Shown here: positions 8,228-16,123 of the stretch, piece by piece | Numbering within the stretch: the stretch's first letter is position 1 | How the letters are laid out: the number at the start of each line of letters is the position of its first letter | Source: Paenibacillus sp. URB8-2 | Lineage (GTDB): Bacteria; Bacillota; Bacilli; Paenibacillales; Paenibacillaceae | Direction of reading: 5' to 3' | DNA length: 64,000 nucleotides | NCBI RefSeq assembly: GCF_013393385.1 | Contig: NZ_AP023239.1 | Location: forward strand, 620,001-684,000 | The notes under the pieces: generated by a model | Database searches by the model: none | Seen by the model: the letters and a program-made list of their open reading frames with translations, nothing else | Told to the model about the DNA's origin: nothing | Position numbers and translations under genes: made by a program

Positions 8228-8313
8228 CGGGAAACGGGAGTTCCGTAAACACCAGGACGAGGCTGCCTGCATAGAACGGCAGCCTCGTTGAGCTAACTGG
8301 CAGGATAGCTCAA
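8221..8313 (+). repeat. Family-2 repeat copy b (complete)
   Basis: First half-site GAACTAACGGGAAACGGGAGTTC (inverted ends GAACT/AGTTC), a 10-bp stem CGAGGCTGCC / GGCAGCCTCG (8258-8287), and second half-site GAGCTAACTGGCAGGATAGCTC (inverted ends GAGCTA/TAGCTC). The end-pairs differ from copy a while the loop sequences are kept, which is covariation supporting real small hairpins. Confidence 0.85.
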
Positions 8314-8442
8314 TAATTTCGCGAATAAGAAACTGTCTAAACAACTGCTCTAAAAAAACAAGAACTCTTGTTCTCATTAATGCTTTGGGATAGAATGAAT
8401 GAAAGTATATTATCAAATTACAAACCTGAGGAGGGTATATAT

Positions 8443-8898
8443 ATGCATCTAGGTTCAATTTATTTGATAGTAAGGGATTTTAATAAGTCAATTAGATTTT
8501 ATGAGAAATTATTAGAAATGTCAGTAAGTTCTCAAAATATGCAGCGATTTGCTCAGTTTGAGTTTGATGGGAAGAATATATCTATTATGAATGGTTATTT
8601 TGATGCTATGAATCCAAATTTGACTGTTAGAAAAGGGGAATATGTAGAGGAGTTTGATAATTTAGTTGCAATAGTTGAAGCTGAGAATACACATAAGTTT
8701 GTACTAAACTTCTGGACTGAAAATTTGGAACAAGAGAGAGACAGAATAGAACAGTTGGATATTAGCGGGGAATTGACCAGCATCAAATATGTTAATAATG
8801 TTAGTCCATATTATTACTTTCAACTAACAGACCCAGATGATAATGTTATCGAAATCACTGGTCTATATTCACCCCAAAGAGGAGAATTTAATGAATAA
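8443..8898 (+). CDS. VOC (glyoxalase fold) protein, 151 aa
   Basis: The start at ATG 8443 (MHLGSIYLIVRDFNKSI) has GAGGAGGGTATAT upstream; an in-frame ATG 25 codons earlier lacks a site. The domain ends YFQLTDPDDNVIEITGLYSP, with the conserved DPDGNxxE-like strand. It is the first gene of a two-gene unit: the AlkD-like gene overlaps its last eight bases. Substrate unknown. Confidence 0.8.
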   Translation: MHLGSIYLIVRDFNKSIRFYEKLLEMSVSSQNMQRFAQFEFDGKNISIMNGYFDAMNPNLTVRKGEYVEEFDNLVAIVEAENTHKFVLNFWTENLEQERDRIEQLDISGELTSIKYVNNVSPYYYFQLTDPDDNVIEITGLYSPQRGEFNE

Positions 8899-9565
8899 TA
8901 TATTCGAATTTATTGATAACAAAGTTGAATTCTTAAATGAGAACAATCCAATAGGGGCTCATATCAAAACGGGTGATATACGAAAATTGTCAGGCAAGGT
9001 ATTCAGAATGCTTCCTGATCAAAAGATAGAGCATATTATTCCATTATGTGAACGTTTACTGGAAGAACGTCGCTGGGAAAAGGGAGTTATTGCTTTTGAT
9101 TGGGCGAATAGGGTGCATAAGCAATATACTAAGAATACATACTCTGTTTTTTATTTGTGGTTAAAAAAATATGTACGTGGCTGGGGAGATTGTGATGATT
9201 TTTGTACCCATGCATTTGGAAATTTGCTTTTACAATATAAAGAACTGTTTACCAATGTATTAGAATGGACAGAAGATGAAGATTTTTGGGTTCGAAGAGC
9301 ATCTGCTGTTATTCTTATTCCATCTATAATGCGAAATGATTTTAAAAGATTAAAGCCATTTTACATTGCAGATAGGTTAATGAATGATAAACATGAATTA
9401 GTTCTTAAAGGATACGGTTGGATGCTCAAGTCTTTTTCTCAAGTAAATAAAGAAGAGGTCATTGACTATCTCATTAATAATCACAAAAATATGCCAAGAG
9501 TTTCTTTTAGATATGCGATAGAAAAAATGGATAAAGAAAGTCGTTCGTTTCTTATGAGTTTATAA
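8891..9565 (+). CDS. DNA-alkylation-repair (AlkD-like, HEAT-repeat) protein, 224 aa
   Basis: Alpha-helical protein with EERRWEKGVIAFDWANR and VRGWGDCDDFCTHAFGNLL, then EWTEDEDFWVRRASAVILI, a pattern typical of the HEAT-like repeats of AlkC/AlkD-type glycosylases, which excise alkylated purines. The start is ATG 8891 (ribosome site AAAGAGGAGAATTTA), not the in-frame ATG 18 codons upstream inside the VOC gene. Overlap with the VOC gene implies translational coupling. Family level is likely; enzymatic activity is inferred. Confidence 0.75.
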   Translation: MNNIFEFIDNKVEFLNENNPIGAHIKTGDIRKLSGKVFRMLPDQKIEHIIPLCERLLEERRWEKGVIAFDWANRVHKQYTKNTYSVFYLWLKKYVRGWGDCDDFCTHAFGNLLLQYKELFTNVLEWTEDEDFWVRRASAVILIPSIMRNDFKRLKPFYIADRLMNDKHELVLKGYGWMLKSFSQVNKEEVIDYLINNHKNMPRVSFRYAIEKMDKESRSFLMSL

Positions 9566-9614
9566 AATCATTTTTATTAAAGGCTATTATAATCGATATT
9601 CAAATGATTCATTA

Positions 9615-9640
9615 CACTAACGGGAAACGATAGCGCTTCG
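9615..9640 (+). repeat. Family-2 first half-site, isolated (copy c)
   Basis: CACTAACGGGAAACGATAGC carries the ACGGGAAACGA loop. No stem or second half-site follows. The next 100 bp (to TAA at 9748) read in one open frame (IELAQQIWQTHGEFHRYGSL and so on) without a start codon, perhaps a gene remnant. Confidence 0.55.
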
Positions 9641-9778
9641 ATAGAACTCGCCCAACAAATTTGGCAGACGCATGGGGAATTTCATCGTTATGGCTCCCTT
9701 TATAAAGTATACTCATGCTGGCAATGGACAACGCTTAAGGTTGAATAAATATTTTCTTACGCGGGAGGTCATCGCTTC

Positions 9779-10012
9779 TTGAAATTTGAACTTGGACGTT
9801 GCTTGCTGAATGAACGATTGATGGAATCCGGAAAGTCAGCGGAATGGCTGGCAAAAGACTTGCTTTTTAAACCCGAACGAGTTTACGACTTTATTGAAAA
9901 CAAAAGAGTGATGCCACTCAAAATTGCCATATCGATCGCCGATTCCATCGGTTGTGATGTTCGTGCCTTGTATGAATTAATTCCGAACGAATATGAAGTA
10001 AAGGGAGATTAA
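9779..10012 (+). CDS. Small Cro/CI-type HTH protein, 77 aa
   Basis: TTG start at 9779 with GCGGGAGGTC nine bases upstream. The whole protein is one helix-turn-helix domain (AEWLAKDLLFKPERVYDFIENKR, then PLKIAISIADSIGCDVRALYEL), as in XRE-type regulators. It lies just upstream of the recombinase pseudogene and might regulate it, but no operator was identified. Confidence 0.75.
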   Translation: MKFELGRCLLNERLMESGKSAEWLAKDLLFKPERVYDFIENKRVMPLKIAISIADSIGCDVRALYELIPNEYEVKGD

Positions 10013-10057
10013 CGGAGTATGTGGTATGTGGCATTAATGCTACAAATGTGATCCATT

Positions 10058-10080
10058 AAGCTTACGGGAAACGCTAGTTC
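10058..10080 (+). repeat. Family-2 first half-site upstream of recombinase (copy d)
   Basis: AAGCTTACGGGAAACGCTAG, one change in the loop region relative to copy a. The matching stem and second half-site appear only after the recombinase gene (10932-10985), as if the gene were carried inside the element. Confidence 0.6.
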
Positions 10081-10097
10081 AAAACAGCAGGCAGATT

Positions 10098-10150
10098 AAA
10101 ACCTCTCCTTAGAAGCAAACTAGATTTAAAAGCTTCTAAAGGGAGGTTTT
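10098..10150 (+). promoter_or_regulatory. Long hairpin covering the recombinase ribosome site
   Basis: AAAACCTCTCCTTAGAAGC (10098-10116) pairs with GCTTCTAAAGGGAGGTTTT (10132-10150) with two mismatches around a 15-nt loop. The right arm contains the only ribosome site (GGGAGG) of the gene starting at ATG 10154. Folding of the mRNA would block translation. Confidence 0.7.
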
Positions 10151-10153
10151 GTT

Positions 10154-10922
10154 ATGAACTTAAGTGAGTTGTGGAGTTTGTATGAAGCTGACAAACGCAT
10201 TCAAGGATTCAGTCCGAAAACATTAAAAGCATACGCCCTTCAGAACAAAATGTTGATGTTGGAGCTAGGCAATCTCGATATCACAGAGGTAACGTTAACC
10301 ATGCTGAAGGAGTACTTGGCAAAACAAGCAGATCGTTTGAAGCCAAGCAGCCTTGGTCATCGAATTCGGTTTGTTCGTTCTCTTTTCCGCTACGCTTATG
10401 AAGAGGCGTATCTGACTTCAAATCCTTCACTAAAATTGAGAGAACCGAAATTAGATAAGCGCATTCCTAAGTTTTTGATTGAGGAAGACGTCATACACTT
10501 GAAGATCTCTTGTCAGTCACTCAGGGAAAGAGCGCTGCTTGAGTTTCTCTACAGCACCGGCTGCCGGGTTGGGGAGGTGGAGAAGATCAACATCCAGGAT
10601 CTTAACTGGGAGAACTGCTCAGCAATCGTTAATGGCAAGGGATCGAAGCAAAGAGAAGTTTACTTCACGACAGAGTGAAACAAAACGAATGGCTATACCT
10701 ACGATTAGATGGGCATTAAAACGGCTTGCAGATCGGGGAGAAATTGAAGCGAATGTATTCCCGCATCGCTTTCGACATACTTATGCATGCCAACTCCTTG
10801 ATAACGGTGCCCCATTGGATTTCATCCAAGGAATGCTCGGTCATGAGAAAGCATCGACCACTCAAATCTACGCACAGCTCCGCGGCGAACGTCGGAGAGA
10901 ACTTTATCGACGATTCTTTTAG
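10154..10922 (+). pseudogene. Tyrosine recombinase/integrase, frameshifted with internal deletion
   Basis: The first frame (10154-10678) has the N-terminal SAM-like core-binding domain and the catalytic Arg in STGCRVGEVEK (R138), then the beta-hairpin Lys in NGKGSKQRE. The second frame (about 10680-10922) resumes with RWALKRLADRGEIEANVFPH, then HRFRHTYACQLL (HxxR), LGHEKASTTQIYAQL (His and nucleophile Tyr). Compared with XerC/D-like relatives of about 270-300 aa, roughly 25 codons between the Lys hairpin and this segment are missing and the frame shifts there. All catalytic residues survive, so decay is recent. It lies between family-2 half-sites. Confidence 0.85.
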
Positions 10923-10931
10923 TTTGTATTG

Positions 10932-10985
10932 GCGGCGGATCCCCCTTTAGAATCCGTCGCTGTTCAACTAAAGGGCAGTTTTGCA
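10932..10985 (+). repeat. Family-2 stem plus second half-site (copy e)
   Basis: Stem GCGGCGGAT / ATCCGTCGC (10932-10960, one mismatch) then CAACTAAAGGGCAGTTTTG, equivalent to the second half-site with inverted ends CAACT/AGTTTTG. It starts ten bases after the recombinase stop. Confidence 0.6.
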
Positions 10986-11063
10986 TAAATACTAATTTTT
11001 CATTAATATATAAATATACCAATTTAGGGTCATTTCTACCAAAACTCCGGAAGGAGAGTTCGA

Positions 11064-13202
11064 ATGATGAAAAGTCGATGGATAATGGGAGTTGTGCTAT
11101 CTTCGTGTCAGCTGCTAGCCTCCTGCGACGACAACAAAGCACCGGCAGAGACGCAGAACATAGCAGGGGCGCTGAATACATCTGAGCCAAAGGTGGCAAT
11201 GGACTCGCCTTCGAACGAGGCTTTGATCACCTACGAAGTAACCCGGAATTATGCAATGGAGAAGGCAGATCTCCTCACGAAAACTTACGACACGAACAGC
11301 GTGCAATACGCCCTTATCGATCATGGACACATCGTCGTATCCGGCCAATCCGGCAAGAATGATGAGCAGGGACAGAGGCCGCTCACGAAAGACACGATGT
11401 ATGGGATCGGCTCGACGAGTAAAATGTTTACCACGGTTGCCGTTATGCAGTTGGTCGATCAAGGGAAAATCGATCTCGATACGCCGGTCGTCCAGTATAT
11501 CCCTGAGTTTACGATGACGGATGAACGCTACAAACAGATTACGCCGCGCATGCTGCTCAATCATTCGTCCGGACTGAAGGGATCCTCGCCTACGAACGCC
11601 GGTTTATTCGAAGATAACGATACTTATGCCCACGACACACTGCTGAAGCAACTGTCCGGTCAGACCTTGAAAGCGGACCCGGGGGCTTATTCGGTTTACT
11701 GCAATGACGGATTTACGCTGGCCGAGATTCTGGTCGAGCAGGTCAGCGGTATGGACTTTACCTCTTATATCCATCGATATATTACGAAACCTCTGGGTAT
11801 GGTCAATACGAAGACGCCACTCGATTCTCCGGACACAGCGAAGATGGCGAGACTCTATTATCCTACATATACAGGACAACTCCCCAACGAGACGCTCAAC
11901 GTGATCGGAACAGGAGGCATTTATTCCACGGCGGAAGATTTGGCTCGATTCTCGCAAGTTTTCACGGGGGAAGCGGAAGAAATCTTGTCCGGTAAATCGG
12001 CTGCGGCCATGGCGCAAGACGAGTACAAGACGCCTTTGTGGCCTGACGATGCGGACAATTCAATCGAATACGGTCTCGGCTGGGACAGCGTCAATCTGTA
12101 TCCCTTCAGGGAATACGGGATGAAGGCGCTGACCAAAGGCGGGGACACCCCTCTCTATCACGCGTCGCTCGTTGTGCTTCCCGAACAGGACATGGCGGCA
12201 GCTGTTGTCACTTCCGGCGGGAGCAGCACGTACGATCAGCTTCTGGCGAACGAAATCCTGCTTCAGGCGCTGAAGGAGAAAGGCACAATTACTGAATTTA
12301 AGCCTGAGAAGTCATACGGCGCTCCGGTAAAGAATGATATGCCGGAGTCCATGCTGCAGTATTCGGGAATCTATGGCGCGACCGGTTCAACGACAAATAT
12401 AGATATTACCGAAAGTGGCGTCATGACCATCACTTCGGAGCAATCGCCCGATAATCCAGCCGAGATCTACGAGTATTCGGCAGACGGGACGTTCCGGAGT
12501 GCGGATGGGAATGGGATGATCAGCTTCGTCACGGAGGAGAACGGCCGCACCTACGAATGGCTTCGTCGATACGCTTCGGTCCCGGGTCTTGGGCAGGTGG
12601 CTATATCAATGTACAGCGCCGAGAAGCTCCAGCCCCAATATCTTCCGGCAGAGACCAAGGAAGCATGGATTCAGCGCGACGGGAAGAAGTATTATCTGCT
12701 GACTGAGAAGTATACGTCGATTTCTTATTTGACAAAGGTAACCACCAACTTGAATGTGTCGAAACAACTGCCGGGGTACGTGTTGGATAAGCGAATAACC
12801 GGCCCGAATACGGCCGTCTCCGAATTGCAAATTCCGGGATCGAACGGGCGGGATCTCTCAGGTCTTACGTTCTTTACACAAGACGGGGTTGAGTACTTGA
12901 ATTATGGTGGAATCATCTTAGTGAACGAGGACGCCGTGAAGCCTTTTAACTTCGCTAAGAAGTCAATCGTTACGATTCCGCCCAGCGGATACGCCAGGTG
13001 GTATACGATAAGCGACAAAGACGGGGGCAAGATCGTTAAGGTGAGCATGTCCTCGAAAGCCTCCTTCGCCGTTTATGATGCAAAGGGAACATGCATCTAC
13101 TTCAGTGTCATTGGAGGCAAGGATCCGGTCGTACTGCCCTTGGGAGGATACATAGTTTTCGCCGGAGATGCCGGGACGAAGTTCGAGATTTCCGCTCAGT
13201 AA
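11064..13202 (+). CDS. Serine hydrolase lipoprotein, class C beta-lactamase/D-peptidase family, 712 aa
   Basis: The N-terminus MMKSRWIMGVVLSSCQLLASC has a lipobox ending at Cys, indicating a surface lipoprotein. The beta-lactamase-like domain (about 60-400) holds S-x-x-K as STSK (S117, K120) and the Y-x-N motif as YCN (Y212, N214). The C-terminal 300 residues are an extra beta-rich part common in Paenibacillus serine hydrolases. Such proteins act as D-aminopeptidases, esterases or wall-modifying enzymes more often than as antibiotic lactamases. ATG 11064 follows GGAAGGAGAG. It is flanked by a family-2 half-site and repeat R3. Confidence 0.85.
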   Translation: MMKSRWIMGVVLSSCQLLASCDDNKAPAETQNIAGALNTSEPKVAMDSPSNEALITYEVTRNYAMEKADLLTKTYDTNSVQYALIDHGHIVVSGQSGKNDEQGQRPLTKDTMYGIGSTSKMFTTVAVMQLVDQGKIDLDTPVVQYIPEFTMTDERYKQITPRMLLNHSSGLKGSSPTNAGLFEDNDTYAHDTLLKQLSGQTLKADPGAYSVYCNDGFTLAEILVEQVSGMDFTSYIHRYITKPLGMVNTKTPLDSPDTAKMARLYYPTYTGQLPNETLNVIGTGGIYSTAEDLARFSQVFTGEAEEILSGKSAAAMAQDEYKTPLWPDDADNSIEYGLGWDSVNLYPFREYGMKALTKGGDTPLYHASLVVLPEQDMAAAVVTSGGSSTYDQLLANEILLQALKEKGTITEFKPEKSYGAPVKNDMPESMLQYSGIYGATGSTTNIDITESGVMTITSEQSPDNPAEIYEYSADGTFRSADGNGMISFVTEENGRTYEWLRRYASVPGLGQVAISMYSAEKLQPQYLPAETKEAWIQRDGKKYYLLTEKYTSISYLTKVTTNLNVSKQLPGYVLDKRITGPNTAVSELQIPGSNGRDLSGLTFFTQDGVEYLNYGGIILVNEDAVKPFNFAKKSIVTIPPSGYARWYTISDKDGGKIVKVSMSSKASFAVYDAKGTCIYFSVIGGKDPVVLPLGGYIVFAGDAGTKFEISAQ

Positions 13203-13361
13203 CTTCGCAATAAGCATTTCATAACTGGCCAAGATATAGTCCTGCGTATAAGAAAGAAGATTCCTCAAGAAAAGTTGGATGAACTAAAAATATCCATAAA
13301 AAGTGCCTTGATTCATTCCAATAGGTGAACATTCAACGGAGAACGTTCAACAAACAAATAA

Positions 13362-13440
13362 AGGCCATCCCGAAAAGGGATGGCCTAAAACTTGCCGTTA
13401 CAGACAGCGCGGTGAACCGTACCGTAAGTAACTGCAAGTT
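13362..13440 (+). repeat. Family-1 repeat copy R3
   Basis: Stem AGGCCATCCC (13362-13371) / GGGATGGCCT (13377-13386), then core 13389-13440 with ends AACTTGCCGTTA / TAACTGCAAGTT. The remaining 13203-13361 and 13441-13562 hold no other recognisable feature. Confidence 0.87.
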
Positions 13441-13562
13441 ATGTGTAAAGTTAATTAAAGATATTCCTTGCCTATAACCTAGACATTTCCAGTGCTATTA
13501 TTTTCATATCAGATGCACAGCTGATGTTATTCTAATTTTAAAATGGAAAAGGAGATCAAAAG

Positions 13563-14267
13563 ATGGGTAAGGACAATATCATTAAAGCGATGCTTTCTGA
13601 AAGGGTAAGTATGACACCCGATGGTTTTTTTGCAGATCAATTAAGCCCAGAACAATTTGCAGATAGCTACGAATTGTTTTTTGACAAGATTTTTGAAATC
13701 GGTTCATCAGATATAGCGGGAGTAGAAGGCTATGGTGAGTTTAATGATGATTGTAAAACAGAATATGGGACCTGCAGGGAATTTCTGATCGATACATTTG
13801 CAGAAGATAAAGAGGGGTACTGGTTTAATTGGAAGGAAATGTTCGAAACAACGGTTTTAGAACGTGAATTCTTCGAGAAATCCTTCAAGGAAATGGAGGG
13901 CAGAATTCGTTATTGTGAAGGAAATCGTTATTTGGTTTACAATAATACGTTTTTCGTCAATATGATCACAGATGGAAAGACAATGGTCGGGTTCCCTGAC
14001 TGGAGCAGATCCGGCATTTGCGATTTCCTTTTGGATTTTGCCATTATGGACTTAAATAAGCCTTACTTGAAGATACCGGAACTGTTGGTTGAGTATTGCA
14101 AGAAAAGGGATATCGTCCTACCGGATTTTAAAGAAAGATTCTTATGTATGGCTTATTATAAAGGGATCGATACCTTGCGTTGGCATGCATCGATTGAAGA
14201 CACGGAATCCTGCATGTCCATCATGAAATCCATCAGTGAACTGAAAGATCGACTATACGCCTTATAG
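13563..14267 (+). CDS. APH-like protein lacking the kinase N-lobe and catalytic Asp, 234 aa
   Basis: The sequence corresponds to the C-lobe of aminoglycoside/hygromycin phosphotransferases: a helical part with VEGYGEFND, then RYLVYNNTFFVNMITDGKTM and GFPDWSRSGICDFLLDFA. The canonical catalytic loop HGDxxxxN reads Y126-N127-N128-T-F-F-V-N, so the His and the catalytic Asp are replaced; the magnesium-binding Asp (D146) is kept. The start has a good ribosome site (AAAAGGAGATCAAAAG), so the missing N-lobe is not an annotation error. It is probably a non-phosphorylating relative. It is followed 11 bp later by the CD3324-like gene. Confidence 0.7.
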   Translation: MGKDNIIKAMLSERVSMTPDGFFADQLSPEQFADSYELFFDKIFEIGSSDIAGVEGYGEFNDDCKTEYGTCREFLIDTFAEDKEGYWFNWKEMFETTVLEREFFEKSFKEMEGRIRYCEGNRYLVYNNTFFVNMITDGKTMVGFPDWSRSGICDFLLDFAIMDLNKPYLKIPELLVEYCKKRDIVLPDFKERFLCMAYYKGIDTLRWHASIEDTESCMSIMKSISELKDRLYAL

Positions 14268-14278
14268 ATGGTGATGGT

Positions 14279-14977
14279 ATGAAATATGAAAATGCCGGCG
14301 ATGTGATACCAGAGGAGCTATTGAAAGAAATCCAGAAATACGCGGCAGGAAAACTTCTTTATATTCCTATTGGGGAGGAAAAAAAGGCTTGGGGCGAGAC
14401 GTCCGGTTACCGAAATCAACTGCAGAGGCGAAACCTCATGATTCGCAATAAGTATGCCCATGGGGTTACGGTTTCGGAACTTGCCGACGAATACTTTTTA
14501 TCCTTGGATTCCGTTAAGAAAATCATCTATTCTAAGAAAATCGAAAGACATTTAACATATGCTCCGACTTTGGAGTCAGCCGTACAATATGCGAATGTCG
14601 GGATGATCGAAGAATGGATTCAATGCTATCTGCTGCTTACCCGAAAAGTCTCTCCCATTCTACATGATTTCATGAAGGAAGATCATCTATATTTCGGAGT
14701 CGTTAAGTTTCCACTGCGTCTTATTCAGCGTGATGGATTAGAAACCGGGGAAAACCATGTAGATGAAGATGATGACCATGCAGTCGTTCTACCCCCGCTT
14801 CTTGTTCAGTATGAAGAAGGAAAATTTCATTGCATCGTACAAAAGGATTCATTGGCTGTATTAAAACATCGCAAAATAAATGCTTATCCGACCATAATCG
14901 TTATGAAAGGAAATGACGATTATAAAAGGTTTATGAAATACTATGGAACCATATTCTTTTATGTTGATAAAGTGTGA
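14279..14977 (+). CDS. CD3324-family (Mor-like HTH) protein with C-terminal extension, 232 aa
   Basis: Residues 1-90 match the CD3324 family: MKYENAGDVIPEELLKEIQK, LYIPIGEEKKAWGETSGYR, RNKYAHGVTVSELADEYFLS and SVKKIIYSKK, a Mor-type helix-turn-helix. Residues 95-232, which end in LAVLKHRKINAYPTIIVMKG and IFFYVDKV, were not recognised. Typical CD3324 proteins stop after the HTH, so this is an extended form. It probably binds DNA. It shares a unit with the APH-like gene and is closed by repeat R4. Confidence 0.7.
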   Translation: MKYENAGDVIPEELLKEIQKYAAGKLLYIPIGEEKKAWGETSGYRNQLQRRNLMIRNKYAHGVTVSELADEYFLSLDSVKKIIYSKKIERHLTYAPTLESAVQYANVGMIEEWIQCYLLLTRKVSPILHDFMKEDHLYFGVVKFPLRLIQRDGLETGENHVDEDDDHAVVLPPLLVQYEEGKFHCIVQKDSLAVLKHRKINAYPTIIVMKGNDDYKRFMKYYGTIFFYVDKV

Positions 14978-14984
14978 TTTTAAT

Positions 14985-15063
14985 GGGCCATCCATTGCAG
15001 GATGGCCCAAAAGCTTGCCGTTACAGACAGCGCGGAGAATCATATCACAAGTGATGGTACACA
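14985..15063 (+). repeat. Family-1 repeat copy R4 (3' arm decayed)
   Basis: Stem GGGCCATCC (14985-14993) / GGATGGCCC (15000-15008), then the core from AGCTTGCCGTTA at 15012. The 3' arm reads GTGATGGTACAC, diverged from TAACGGCAAGTT. It starts eight bases after the stop of the CD3324-like gene. Confidence 0.8.
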
Positions 15064-15066
15064 CAA

Positions 15067-15966
15067 TCAGAAAAGAAATTGGATTTCACTTCTAAATTTC
15101 CGGAAATCTTTAGGTGTACTTTCATGATATTTTTTAAAAGACTGAATGAAGTGATTTACATGATTGAAACCCACTCTGTGGGCTATTTCGGTTATTGTAT
15201 AATCTGTTGAGATTAATAACTCGCTGCTTTTCTTGATACGGTACTTAATTAAGTAGTCGTAAGGTGTCATATGAATGGTTCTCTTAAAACTACGAGTGCA
15301 TTCCGAAACACTTAGATGCGCTATATCAGCAATCTCTTGCAGCGTTATATTATTTGAGTAGTTCTGATGGATGAAGCTGAGCATTAATTGAAGTCTTTCT
15401 TGTTGCAGCTTTAAGTATTTAGGTGCTTCCTCAGAAGAGAGTGAAATGTTAGAAATTAAGGTAAACCATAATTGTACAGTTTTGATAGAAACCTCATATT
15501 CCCACCCCCAGTTTTTTTTCATATCAAATTTCTTTTTCATATCCCAAAGCGTTTCCAGTACTTGACTTTCCCATTCAACATCTCCCTTGATTACTAGTGA
15601 CACTAAGGAAGAGTTTGTATAAGGCAGTACATAATTTTTTTCCATGGCACTATCCGCATAAAAAGCCAGCAGCTTCTCAGGAAAATTAAAACTAACATAT
15701 TGACCGTTATGTGTCAGGTTCGTAGTAACATGAAGGACGCCCTTATTAATTAAAATGGCCTGACCTGTTTCTAATTCATGATCAATCCCATTAACTTGTA
15801 TAACTAGTTTTCCTTTAGTAACCAAAGTGATTTGTAGTTCTTCATGCCAATGTAAATCGTTAAATCCTCTACCTTCAGGAATACTTCCATGAATAGTATG
15901 GGTGTACATGATGTATGGAAATGAAACATCGGGATATAAAATGGTCTCGTGCAATTGTTTTTCCAT
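15067..15966 (-). CDS. AraC-family transcription regulator, 299 aa
   Basis: An N-terminal cupin sensor domain (LHWHEELQITLVTKGKLVIQ, GVLHVTTNL) is followed by two HTH motifs at the C-terminus (ITLQEIADIAHLSVSECTRS and TITEIAHRVGFNHVNHFIQS). The start is placed at ATG 15966 (MEKQLHETIL), preceded by GAAAGGACTTCG; 41 more codons upstream are open but lack a site. Divergent from the EamA transporter with about 157 bp between, so it is the likely regulator of that gene. Confidence 0.88.
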   Translation of the reverse strand: MEKQLHETILYPDVSFPYIMYTHTIHGSIPEGRGFNDLHWHEELQITLVTKGKLVIQVNGIDHELETGQAILINKGVLHVTTNLTHNGQYVSFNFPEKLLAFYADSAMEKNYVLPYTNSSLVSLVIKGDVEWESQVLETLWDMKKKFDMKKNWGWEYEVSIKTVQLWFTLISNISLSSEEAPKYLKLQQERLQLMLSFIHQNYSNNITLQEIADIAHLSVSECTRSFKRTIHMTPYDYLIKYRIKKSSELLISTDYTITEIAHRVGFNHVNHFIQSFKKYHESTPKDFRKFRSEIQFLF

Positions 15967-16123
15967 TTTAGCGAAGTCCTTTCTTATGACGATATTTCTA
16001 TATAAATTAAAGATATAGTTACACAAATAAAATAAAAGTGGTGATATTATTATATCAAATATTCGGCTTATCATTACAATCCTGTGCACAGACGATTGGA
16101 TAAGACCTCTTGGAGGCGTACAT

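Noticed and set aside
11064..13202. Antibiotic-resistance class C beta-lactamase
   Set aside because: Active-site motifs are shared with many D-peptidases and esterases; lipoprotein form and 300-residue C-terminal extension fit wall-associated hydrolases better.
2444..15063. Classical integron with attC sites
   Set aside because: The repeats share AAC...GTT outer ends with attC but not the RYYYAAC/GTTRRRY core, and no integron integrase signature was seen; therefore reported only as cassette-like.
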